64,000 bases of DNA from assembly GCA_013397435.1 (NCBI GenBank), contig VZRG01000284.1, positions 62,001-126,000 on the forward strand, read 5' to 3'. The notes beneath the pieces were generated by a model. The model worked only from the letters and a program-made list of their open reading frames with translations, did not search any database and had not been told where the DNA came from. This document shows positions 41,001 through 52,880 of the stretch, piece by piece. The first letter of the stretch is position 1; each line of letters starts with the position of its first letter. The DNA comes from Erythrocercus mccallii (taxonomy: Eukaryota; Chordata; Aves; Passeriformes; Dicruridae). The translations under genes were made by a program, and so were the position numbers.

Positions 41001-44000
41001 AAGCACCAGCATCTACACAACAGCTTTAGCAAAAGCACTGATATCCCATCAAAACCAAACAAAATGTGCACATCAACACCCAAAAAAGGTTGCTTGTGCC
41101 TTCCCTTGTGGATGGGTGCAGAGTCCCACTGCAGCTCTGGTGCACGTGGTGGGAATTCCAGGGTCTGGCAAGAGTGACTGGTTAAAGTCTGCTGGATTAG
41201 TCCCACTGGCAACTCCCAGCAGGTGAAAACGTGAATGTGCTCTGCCTGAAGGTGTTAAGGGCTGACACACCCCTGGCCACCACGGTGGTTCCTCCTGCAG
41301 GAGCCCAAGTCTTCACTCTTTGCTGCTTACCCCATTTCACATCTGCCTGGTGACATGCTTTGCCTCCCAGTGCCTTCACCTGGGAGAGCTGCCTCATGGA
41401 AGGGAAAATGTGTGTCAAAATGCAAGTCTGAGTGCCTGCAGGTGATGTCACTCAGTCTGGAAATATGGGATCAGGCCTATCAGATGAGTGTTCAAACTAA
41501 ATACAACAGGATTTAGAACACGCTTTTAGATTTAAGGAAAAGTGCAGTCTTTAAATTACTGCTCTGGAATTTACTGGCTTAAAAAGAAAGACCTTAAGGC
41601 ATCCCATCAAAGAGTTATATAACTCAAAAGGGTTTTCCTTGCTCAGTGTTGCTTGTGCAAGATATATTTAAGTAATAAAACATGCTTCTGGCACTAACCC
41701 TTCTATATAGGCTTTATGATGACAGATTTCAGATTTGAAAATAGAGGTCTCCATACAGGCTAGTGTTCCTCTTCTATCCCCTTACAGAAGCTTTCGCTGG
41801 TCATTTTCTACTGTTAATTTATTTTTTTGAACTGAAAACCTTTTGATACCAGCTTCAGCAGGAGTTGGTCATGAAGTGCATCAGATGGTCCCAGGTTTGG
41901 TGCTCAGCTCAAACCAGACCATATCCCAGCCTAGTGAGGCACAGCAGCTGAAAGAGCCTTTCATTTCAGGCTCCCTGCATCTGATCTGTAAATATCTTCA
42001 AACTTCACAGTTTGTTGCAGTAATCACCCCCTGGGTGGCAGATGCCTCTGACATATCTCTCTTGAGAATGTTAAATGCAGAGACTTTAGAATTGGAATTT
42101 CTAGCAAGCAGCTTTTCATTGGTGTGAAAGGCAAGAGAGTCTTGAAAATATTTGAAATTCAGAAGTTAAGAGGGAAAAAGTCCATTAACAAGTTGAAGAC
42201 TTTATCTATAGGAGGCTTTAAAAATTTTATCTAATTTAATTGGTATTTAATAAGACAGGTTTTTTCAAACAGTGCATCTACAGTCCCCAGTAAGAACCCC
42301 AGTGAATAAAATTAATTATTTTGTACTTTCTGTAGATTTAGATTTTACATCTTTAGATATTCTGCTTGAAATGTGTAGATAGTCCTGGTGTTGCTTTTGC
42401 CTGGTAATGATGTCATTTCCACAGATAATTAATCCCATTGATTAATTGGATTTGTTACTTTTAGAGAGGCAGCTAAAAGAAGTAGTAACAATTCGTGCCA
42501 GTTTTATTTGTGAACTTCCATTTACAAGTCTATTAGAGTTAGGTCAAAATCAAAAAGTGGCCCATAAAACCCAAGAACTGGGTGTTGATTATGACCTGTG
42601 TCAAGAAGCCTTGCAAGTTATTTATGCACTGAATTTTACTCAAAAGGTGGAAGTACAGTACACATTTCAAAACATGACTACAGGTTTGAGGACACCATTG
42701 GTTTGAGAAGCAAAATAAATGATTATACACTTATTCAAGGTTTAAAATATGTTGAGACACAAACAATTTTAACTTTTTCTTTTAATATTCCATTTGTTCC
42801 ACTGGAGGGTCCTCTCATTCCCATGTGCTACTGTTAGCTATAAAAATATAAAGATATCTCCTCCATCCCTGGATATCCTCTCACAGCAAAGCACTTGGCA
42901 CTTGGCACCTGCCCAAATTCAAGGTGCTGAGCACTGCTCCAGCCTCCGAAGGGAGCTGCAATGTGAGGGGAGAGCAGCCCACACTCCACAGGGAGCTGCT
43001 TCAAGGGTGTCACTTGGTTTGGATCTGCTACTGGAAATCCAGCTATGGGCTTCCAGTCTCCCAGTCTGATCTCTACCCTAAGCTTAATGGAGAGAGAAAG
43101 AGCTACTCCAGCACCTTTACAGCCAAACCAGGTTTTTACAGACATTATGCTGTGTCATTTTAAGCCAGGGAGGTGTGAGAAACATGTGCTTTACCACATG
43201 TGGGAGAAGGACAGCTACTGATTTACTAAAATCAGCCAGGTTCTACCTCTCCAGTCAGCTGGGACTAACCTAACACTTCAATTAGCCCGTGTATAATAGA
43301 GAAAAATAAACCCCAAAAGATTCACCTAAAGCCAAACACTATATGGTGGTAGACAAGATGTATTACATAGTGTGATTACGTGTCTGCACAAAAAGGAATT
43401 CTGCGTCTCAACACAAAATATTAAGACTGCAGGCCAATTTTCAAGAACCATGTGGTGCACAGCTGCAGACAGACATGCAAGAATAGGACAAAAATATTCC
43501 CCTGCTGATTGAGCCCCATCAACAATTTCAGTTCACTCCAAGAGCTCAGGCAGGGGTGGATATAATTTGCAGGAGAGACAATCCAGCAGGGAGAATTTGT
43601 GTGCTGCTGCCATGTACTGCCCCAGGACATGAGAACTATTTGCAGAGGTCCTGCAGGGTTAACTCTGCCAGGCTGGGCAGAAACTCAGATTAGAGCTGCA
43701 TCCTACGAGGGTTTCCTGTCTTTCCTATCCTGCACAGGAATTGGAAGAGACAGCTTGAATAACATTGCCATATCCCCTCTGAAAGCCTCTGCTATCCTAT
43801 TAATAATGTCTTACATTTGAAAGCTCATTCTCACCATGCAAAGCAGATGAACACGGGGTTGTGGCTACGTCACTCACTAAAGAAAGCCACCACCATCCCC
43901 ATTCAACTGCTGAACTTTCTAAAGGCTCCTTACTCTGCCTGTGCTACCTAAAGAAACTTTTCTTTAAAAGAAATTTTGGTCCTCTCTTTCCAGCATGTCA

Positions 44001-46455
44001 GTCATTTTTAAAAAGTTGAGGTTTTTTACCTGACAATGCAGGTTACCATAACTCTTTTGATATATCTGCTCTATCCAGCTGCAGAAATTCATACTGAGAT
44101 CTCACAACCAGCACTGCTGAAATCTAAACTCAGAAACTTCCATCTCTCCTTTATTTCCTTACCTTTTCATAAAGATCTACTGCAAGAAAAAGTGAGTACA
44201 GCCAGCTAGACCCCAAATGACCCACTTCACATTCTTTTCTCAGTTTGAACAGGTGACAACAATGAAGGCATAACTTGATTAATAAGAAAATATCTGACAC
44301 TCTCAAACACATGTAACAAAACATACATAATTTTCTCCTAAGAAAAATTATAGAAGCATATTTGCAGCAGAAACTGCTTATACTAGGATTATAATACAGC
44401 AAACTAGAAGGATCACATTTAAAAATACAAATTCTTTCTCCTTACATACTTATTTCTACCTGTAACACACTAAAATGGGTAAAAATAAGAATATAGATCA
44501 TTGGAGAACAATCCAAAGCACATGGAAACCAAAATTAAAAAGTATGACTAGATTAATTTTAAATTTGCTTCTCTGCTGTCCTCTATTTATGACAAAAATA
44601 TCCCGGATGAAGGGAATGGAACTAGTTGAGTTCTCTGTTTTTGTTTTCTGTAGTGTTTTCTGTAGTATTACCTCTGGGAAGAAAACCCTCAGTGAGTAAA
44701 AAAATTCCACTTTTATCATCTAATTGTCAGTGACTGGGCACAGGCCCAGTTTGTTCCAAGTTTTTCTGCAAATAGTGAAATGGAGACCAATTTTTCTATG
44801 AATTCATGTTCCCTGTGTCTTTCCCTTCCACCATAATATTCTCAGCATTATTTTTTCTCCTTCCCACAGACGCTCTCCTAAGACCATCAGTCCAAAACCA
44901 CCTTTGACATCCTCTGCAAAGCTCCCAGGTCGCCTCCACAATCAAAACTCCCTCCAGCCATTTCCTTTTCTTGGAAGGAGTAAACACTTGAAGCAGAGTA
45001 CATGGAGGTACAGGAACAGGAAAATGGAGAAGAGGATTTGGATAGTCCTTGAAGGGAAAAGACAAAGCCCTCTAGAAACGGCCCAATCCTTTCAGTACTA
45101 CCAAAAGGTAATCTGGATGACTCCACGTCCTGAAGATTTGGAGCATTCTGTCCCACCTGCACCACTTCACTTTAACAAAACCCCAACAAACCCAACCAAA
45201 AGAGCACACAGCCCACACCCCCAACCCCCTAGACTCACTCGCTATCTCCTCAGGAAGAACTGTCAACATGCAAATTATCATTGGGCAGGTTCTCAGCTAT
45301 TTCCAGCCCAGGGTAGAAATATTTTGAGGGTCAAGAGACATTTCTCTCTGAATTTTGTCTTAGATTCAGTGAAAGTTCAGAATACTGATTTTGATGAAAA
45401 CTCTGGGAGCTCAGACTGACATTATGCTATAAAATGTTTTCACTGGAAAATATACCCATCATTCTACTTGCAACAACTATCACAATATCTCCTCAATATT
45501 ATGTGTCTAATATCAATGTGATCTCTTTCTAACACCAACTGAACATATTTAAGATGATAGAATTACTTTGTGCACAGCTATTTAAAACCCACTTTAGTTG
45601 TGCATTTACACTGCACAGATTTTTTCAGCTATGAGAAATGTGTTCACTTAAACACTTCATGCCACACTGACAAATCACTGAATAATGTCAACCCCAAGAA
45701 GTGTTTTCTAGTCCTGTTATACTACAGGGGCACATTTGAGCATGATGTAGAATATAAAGAAGATAATGATGAGATTTATGTGTGTAATGGAAACTGTGTG
45801 CATTGCACCTCCCACACACTGTTTAAGAATTATGCCCCACAAAATCATTTAAAATAACTCATATTCTACACACTGTGAACACCTCATCTGCAAACTACTC
45901 CTCTGCCTGCTCTATTATACAGGGACAACAGGCAAACAAACCTTATGACTTCAGTCCCTTTGAGTTTCTAATCTTTTCTTTTGAATATTAAAAATGCAAA
46001 CCAGCTTGTATCATTCAAATAATCTAATTTTCCAAACTACCTATATTAATATACTGGCTGAAGCCAACTACAAATGCCTTAAGGCTTCTAGCCTCAGAAG
46101 CATGACCTGACAGATCAAGGTTCATTGTTTGCTCCATCCATCGTTACTGACACAGTAACTCAAAGTACACAAGTCACTGTCGACTCACTGCTGCTTCTTT
46201 CCCCCTGTGCTCCTGCTGTAATTTTAATGTAGAAGTTTAGTAATAAGGACATTGTCTTCTGTCACTCTGGCTCCTTCCACACATGTGAAAAGAAAAAGGC
46301 CCAAGTTCTGCTTTTATTTTAACAACATCTAGCACTCCCTCCTTTGGAGTAATGTGCACAAGAAAGTCATTGTCATATGCATATCATTGCCCAAGCAAGT
46401 CATATACTTTTTTATAAATCTAAGAAAATGTTGTCATGAGAATTAAAAATATCCT

Positions 46456-46472
46456 CCCCCCCCCCCAAAAAA
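46456..46472. repeat. C11 homopolymer followed by an A tract
   Basis: Eleven cytosines (46456-46466) are followed directly by six adenines. Long C runs are unusual in this AT-rich intron and are prone to length polymorphism and sequencing error. Confidence 0.85.
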
Positions 46473-47189
46473 TCAACCACAAAATAACCAGTTCCAGAAA
46501 AAACATAAACTTTTGGACAATCTAGAGAGCTGATGTTCTAAACAAGGTGTTTATTTTCTGTGTAAAATAAAACAGCTGACAGGCCTACATCTTCCAGCCT
46601 AAAACAGGCACAGAACTGCATTTTTCAAGATGCTAATAAGATTCAGTCTTATTTAATTCAGTAAGACTTCAGCACATATATTTAAACACATTCCCTAGAA
46701 AAACATTGTTTTTCTGAGTTTTTTTGGAATAATGAGCAGCCAGCAGCAGAAGTGTTACATATTCAGACTTCTAATTATTGGCAGTACTTACCTGGGTGCC
46801 TAAATAAAAACATTGTCTTCAACACTGCAGAAGTTGGTAAACAGGAAGGGGAAAAATCAGTGACATCCTAAACATGATTTCATCCTTCTGAATAAAGCAT
46901 ATGTGAACCAAACTCCCTGCAAGAAGCTGCACTTCTTCAGCAGTAACCCTTGCTATGGAAAGAAAGTGAATGTGTCATTTCCTTGCCTTTAAAGAAACAA
47001 AAACGCCACAAACCACCAAAATCAGAATGAAACATAGATCTATATTAAATTTATTTTAATATGCTAGGAATTGCCATAACAAAATCCCAAAATATTGTTG
47101 TTTGTGGATACCTTGGCCAAGATATTTTAGACATATGTGACTCACCCCCCACACATTCTCCCAGTCCCTTCCTAGGGTTTTTTTTGGTG

Positions 47190-47370
47190 TTTTTGTAACA
47201 ACAGACATAAAAATATGAGGAGCTGCATTATCATGCAGCAGGTCTAATTAGGTTCTAGAGACACTTAGTGGGTAAATATGAATCTAATCTTTTTAAGGAA
47301 GATACATTTAAATGAATCCTATCAATGAAGTCTTGTCAATTTAAATGACCACAATAGAAAAAAGCATAAA
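47190..47370. promoter_or_regulatory. Candidate conserved non-coding element with a 7-bp hairpin
   Basis: GCTGCAT and ATGCAGC form a perfect inverted repeat with a four-base spacer (47222-47239). It is followed by GGTCTAATTAGGTTC, then ATTTAAATGAATCC and AATTTAAATGACC, two similar ATTTAAATGA segments about 35 bases apart. No repeat family is recognised. Function is a guess. Confidence 0.2.
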
Positions 47371-50227
47371 ACTGTCAAAAGAGTAGATTTCTTCTTTTAA
47401 AATTTATTTAAGGCTTATTGTGCTGTGTGAACACTGGTGAAACTCAAGGCCAAAATCCTGCAGCACTAAAAGATGAGCACGTTCAGTTGCTTTAGAGAGC
47501 TCTGAGTATTACCAGAGCCATTTGGGAAAATGGGCTTGCACAGAATTTCAGGGAGCTGGATGTCAGAGAAGCGGCCTTGTGCTCCCTGAAGCTTCACCTC
47601 TCCCTATCCCTCAGCCATGGGGAAACCTGAAGGTTGTTTTATTCTGCACAGGTTCTGCCTTTCCCAGCATGGTATTTATACATCACTACAGCAGGTATAT
47701 ATTGAGAAGGATTTTTTTAGGGAGTTTGGAGCAGTTTTTCCCTATAGTCAAGTTATCAAAATAATATGAAGGAAGAATTACCACTTGCAGCAACCCACCT
47801 AACAGAGATGTTGAATTGTAATCTCCTCCAGAATCTTTAGGCATGACTTGATAATTAAAACATTCAACTCTGACAAGCCTTAATATGGCAAAATAACAGA
47901 TTTAGGAATTAAAGAGAAAATATGGATTTAGAAGCTGACACAGTATGTTAATCACAAAGAGCCCAGTCTGTGCAAGGATAAATTGTTCTGGACTGAGAAA
48001 CGTTAGAATATGGAAAAAACAAACTAAAAATATCTTTTCCCTGCTAGGCAAGGTTAGAGAAAGGAGATAAACATCAGCATACCCCAATTAGACCACATTG
48101 TTTAACTCATAGTTGCTAAAACTTGGACACACAACTTTGGATAAATTTTGGCTTCTGTCAGGGCCTTTTTGCCCACTGACCCCAGCACAAATTAAAGCAG
48201 TGAAAATTTTAAGTAATCTCTCTTAAAAAAGGTTATAGCAAGGAAAAACAAAACCAGGTTATGATCCATTTTAATCCATCCACCAGAATGCCTCCAATGC
48301 CTCTGTCCTGCCTTTATGCAGGAGTAAGGAGATCACCAGGCTTCAGCAGGACCAAAGCAACCCCATCTCCTTCCAACATGGGCCAGTGGCTTTAACAGAG
48401 CTTTAAGTAGCCAGTTTCCAACAAAAATAATCAGTCTCTTTTAAAGAGGTTTATTTAAGGGATTAAAAAACCCCTTTTGTGCTGCTTTTCCTTTCTTTGT
48501 TTATTTTTTGTTCTCTTTACTTTTCCACCACCAATATGTGTTTGTAGAACTGTGTTCATGAAGACTCTTCCTCCAAAGACTGAAGGGATAGCAACAAGCA
48601 GTCTCTGAAAGAACATCATGTCCTGGGCCACACCAATTTCTCATTAATTCACAGAATCTCAAGCCTGGCAATATGACAAAGCAGCCCTTACTCTGTAAAA
48701 ATTGCACAGAGCTCTTCCCTTTCCCCCTCTGTCTGTTGAGTCACTGCAGCAGCCTCTATTTTGGCTGTTCTCACAATTCATATTATGTCAGGTAAAAATC
48801 CTTGCAAACATGAATATATTCATGGGCTTTAGGTGGGGAGCTGTCACAGGAGCAGCAGCAGTGCACAGATGAGTGGTTATGCAGGGCTATTTTTTTCCTG
48901 GTTAGGATGTAAAATTGGTAGAGCATTGTTTGAGATTTTGAATTTACTATCTGACACCACTGAAAAGCAAAAGCTTCTTCACTTCCACACAGAACCAAAC
49001 GGGACTTGAAAGGAAGCTCAGGAATTTGCAGAATTGAATGATTATCCAAGCAGAGTTCAAAGGTGGTATTTTCCAGCTCCCTCAGAATTTAACAAAGGTT
49101 ACTCCAATCAGGGGAAAGCCAAGACACCCTTAAGAAGAATCACTGGAAAGACTGTAGGAGGCAGAAAGCCATTTTTAAAGCATATTAATTGACCAAAAGA
49201 GAAAAGCCATTCTTCAAGCATATGCAAAAATGCCCTTTACACTTAACTATCTTAAGACACTGACATGGATTACAAGGTGCAGAAGAATATAGATCTACCT
49301 TATTCCCAAATTTCTGCTCATTCCTAGAGACCATGCAGAGAAAAACACCATATAAACAACAGGATGTCTTTAGGATACACAGCACTTGATCAAAACACAT
49401 TGCTCACTTCATGCTTCAAGCCAAATAAACTGTGCAGCCTTGGATGCACAGCACAGAACTCCACCTGTTTTGCCTTCTGAGAGACAAAATTTATAATTTA
49501 GATGTTGATTATGCAATAGCAGCTTCACATAGCTTTTGGATTACACAACTCGAGTCTCCCTGGCCCAGAGCACAGGCTGAGGGAACATCTACCTCGTGGG
49601 AATGCAGGAGCCAGATGTGCCAGTCAAAGGAGGGGATACACAAAGGTACTCAGCATCAGGCCAGCTCTAGTTCTCCCACAGTCCTCTGGAGTTTCCCAGT
49701 GGTTATTTGGGAGAATAAAGTCAGTAGTGCTAAAAGCCTTGTGTCAGATGTATTGCTGCAGTTAGGAACGCCCCTGCAACACATGGAGTCAAATAATGAC
49801 ATGGGGATGAATATCGAAAATTTGCTACTAGAATAAGGAAGTAGTTACAATGCTGCAAAATCTTTTTTCTGTAGAAAGTTCATTGAGAATGGTCACATCC
49901 TATCCATTTCCACAAAGAGAAATATGAGAGAATAATTTATTCTTGTACCTCCTACCAACAATCTTTAAAATTTTCCCAGGGAGCAGATGCATAAGGATGA
50001 CTTGATTTTCTTCCCCATGGAATTCTTTAATCACATCCTATTAGGTCTCACTTTCCTTCCTCCCACCTCCTCTCTTGTTTCCATAATTTTCTCTTACAAA
50101 AGCAGACCAAAGCTAAAAGTCAGCAAAGATTTTAACCTAACTCTTCATCTAACTGGGCACACAGGAAGTCAATGCTTGCTGGGCCTTTGCTGAGTATCTT
50201 ACTTTCCATCAGGATAGGCCAAGGGTT

Positions 50228-50595
50228 GGGAGCTGGGGTTGTTTAGCCTGGAGAAAAGGAGACTCAGGTGACCTCACCACTCACTCTCCACAACTCCCTG
50301 AAAGGTGGCTGTGGTCAGGTTGGTCTCTTCCCCCAGGCAGCAACTGATTGAACAAGAGGACACAGTCTCAAGCTGCACCAAGGGAAATATAGGCTGGATA
50401 TTGGAAAAAAGTTTTTCACAGAAAGAGTGATGAAGTACTGGAATGGCCTGCCCAGGGAGGTGGTGGAGTCACCATCCCTGGATGTGTTTAAAAAAGGACT
50501 GGATGTGGCACTCGGTGCCATGGTTTAGTTGAGGTAGGGCTGGGTTGGACTGATGATCTTGGAGGTCTCTTTCAGCCTTGTGACTCTGTGATTTT
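50228..50595 (+). mobile_element. CR1 LINE, 5'-truncated 3' end
   Basis: About 370 bases follow the 3' end of avian CR1 retrotransposons almost continuously. Diagnostic stretches in order are a GTTTAGCCTGGAGAAAAGGA block near 50240, a CAACTCCCTGAAAGG block near 50290, a TGGATATTGGAAAAA block near 50395, a CTGCCCAGGGAGGTGGTGGA block near 50449 and an ACTGATGATCTTGGAGGTCT-like end near 50550. It stops in a short degenerate octamer tail (TGTGACTCTGTGATT) instead of poly(A), as CR1 does. It lies antisense to SPOCK1. Only untranslated 3' sequence and the extreme end of ORF2 could be present, so it is not autonomous. Confidence 0.9.
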
Positions 50596-50869
50596 TAACA
50601 GTTAGACACTTTAACAAGTATTTGCTAATTGTGCTACTGCATACAGATCCCTCCTAATTAAATGCAGCAGCCTTCACATTGCACACATTTAACTAATAGT
50701 GTCTCATTATTTTGGTCGCTATTTTTTTCTTCTGTTTCAAGATTGTTGGAAATTTTTTCTTTTTCTTTTCTTCCCTTAATATCAAATTTATTACTTAATG
50801 TTATGACAATAAGATGTGATTTTTACATTTTCAAACAGAAAGAGACGTGATCATGGACTTAAATAGTTC

Positions 50870-51325
50870 ACGATGATTTAATTAAAATTTGCAGAACAAC
50901 AATGTACCTAATTAGAAACATAATAATTATGCCAATGTACCTTTCCATCTTTGAAGGGACCATTAGTCATTGAGGTGGTATGTTTTGTAATTTAAGATCA
51001 TCCTAATTTTCATTTTCTGACTAGTTAAGTACAGTCTTCGTCATGTTCAGGTAATTGCTTTATTAACAAGCTTAATTAAAGTTCCTGTAAAACTGACATC
51101 TACAAAGTTATTCTTCTTAATGTGTTGTTCACAAAAACATTAACTAATTACATCTAGCTCTTTATAGGGCTTATGTACCTCATAAGCTTAATTCATTAGT
51201 ACTTTAAAGAGCTTTGAAAACTCTGTCTGTAACAACCTATGGAAGTGCTTTGTATTGTCACAATATTAAATAGAACTGTTATACTCAGGAAAGTTCTTTG
51301 TACAAAGTTATTATGTGAGAGATGG
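50870..51325. promoter_or_regulatory. Candidate conserved intronic enhancer with clustered homeodomain-type sites
   Basis: Five TAATTA or TTAATTAA cores lie within about 270 bases (50878-50885, 50909-50914, 50924-50929, 51072-51079, 51145-51150), with further TAATTG, TAATTC and CATTAG sites. Two internal repeats stand out. CAATGTACCT occurs at 50900-50909 and 50933-50942, with a further ATGTACCT near 51173. TACAAAGTTATT occurs at 51101-51112 and again at 51301-51312. The patch has little poly(A/T) and no repeat similarity. It looks like the deeply conserved non-coding elements found near developmental genes. That is pattern recognition only. Binding and conservation are untested. Confidence 0.35.
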
Positions 51326-51670
51326 TGTACATTTTAAAACACCTGCATTTCAAGCATCAACTAGAAAAAAAAATCAGTGAAATCTAAACCTAAGCCTCTT
51401 AGAGTTCAAAGCTCACAGGAAAGGGTGATAATTTATAAATTTTCCAGAAATACAAAAAAACTTCTGCAGGTTCAAAAAACTAATTTTTCAGTTGCTGAAA
51501 ACAGGGTACAGGGACTGAGTACATCCAGTACATCCAGCCATATGTGTGTTCAAATTCTGTCATGCAGAAGTGCTGAATTATTGGTGTAACTGAAGAATCC
51601 CATTCCTTAGAAGAATTAGTTTGTTATCTGGGAAACAGAACCAGAACAATAAAAACCCCACCACATACTA

Positions 51671-51705
51671 CAGGCTTATCAATTTTTAACAGGCTTATCA
51701 ATTTT
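51671..51705. repeat. Tandem duplication, 19-bp unit, nearly two copies
   Basis: CAGGCTTATCAATTTT occurs at 51671-51686 and again at 51690-51705, an exact 16-base match at a 19-base period. It is probably a small slippage or repair duplication. Confidence 0.85.
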
Positions 51706-52439
51706 CACTTTAGCACTTGTGCATAGCAGATGAAATAATCCAGATTAAGTTTAAGATTTCAGGAAAAGAACCAGAAAGTTTTAATGCCTAAAGGGTGGTG
51801 AGATTTTTTTAAGCAGTGCAATTCCCACATATGAAGCTAAATCAACTTTAGAGCCATCAAAGTTCTCATTACCTTGTGGCTCCTATAGTTTAGGTGACAC
51901 TTAATTCATTGCAGCACAAGATGTGGGCATGGCATTTTCATAAATTTCAACATTTTACCATTTGTCTTTGTGTTGGAAATCAACACCACTGAGTATTTTC
52001 CAATGGAAGATTAAAAAGATGAAAGATTCCTTTGACTAGCCCTCAATAAATTAGTTGTGGGGCTGAAGGGTTCCATGTCTTGGTGGACCTGCAAGGCTGA
52101 GTTAAATATTCTGAATCTGTCTACATCAACCAAAAAGCTCAAAAATGGACCTTTAGTTTATATTTTGTTATTTTTTTCCCTCTATAATCCTCGCATTATT
52201 GATTTGGTTGACTTTCCCCAATTTTGTCAATTTTGTTCTAGGTCTACAACGCTTCCTGAGAAATAGCCAGAATTATTCCAGGATGAAATGGCTAAATGAG
52301 AGCCTGTGAGATGTATATTTAGCACATGTGTATTCCCTTAATGTGAATTCCTGGGCATTTGTTGACACCCAAGTTCCATCTGTTTTGATCAGTCAGTCCA
52401 ACTTCTGTTGTGTCTTCTCCTTTCATTCATTTTTTTTCT

Positions 52440-52880
52440 CAGATAACAGTTCAAAGTACAGAAAGGGCCAGCCCTGGTACAAACATTGCTGCTGTAGGAT
52501 GGCAGCCCCAGGTCATCACTGGAACTCTTTGATGCTGCTCTGCCAGGCCAGGAACCGGGAGCCCAAAGCTCATCTCCCACCTCAGCCCCTGCTGTGCCTG
52601 CAGGAGAGGCACCTGCAGCCAGGATGGATCAGCTGCTGCTGTGTCTGCCAGGGGAAGCCCAGTACACACTTTCAGAAGATATTTTCCCCCCTGAAACTTA
52701 CTGGCCTCTCTCCATTTTTTGTTTATAAGCTTAGCAAGAATCTGCCCATTTGCCCAGCTTGTCACTGCACGTTCCCAAAGCTGCAGATGCAGAGCCAGGG
52801 ACCAACAAACACATCCCTGCACAAAGCAGTGCCCACACCTGAGTCCACCTTGTTGCATTTTCACAGTCAGTACTAGAACA
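52440..52880. other. GC-rich patch with long overlapping open frames on both strands
   Basis: The patch starts just after a pyrimidine-rich TTTTTTTCTCAG. It carries a 182-codon plus-strand frame (52328-52876) and a 137-codon minus-strand frame (52451-52864). The predicted peptides are rich in Cys, His, Pro and Ser and match no family I know. Neither frame shows a codon pattern better than the other. I regard both as chance frames in GC-rich DNA. Confidence 0.4.
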
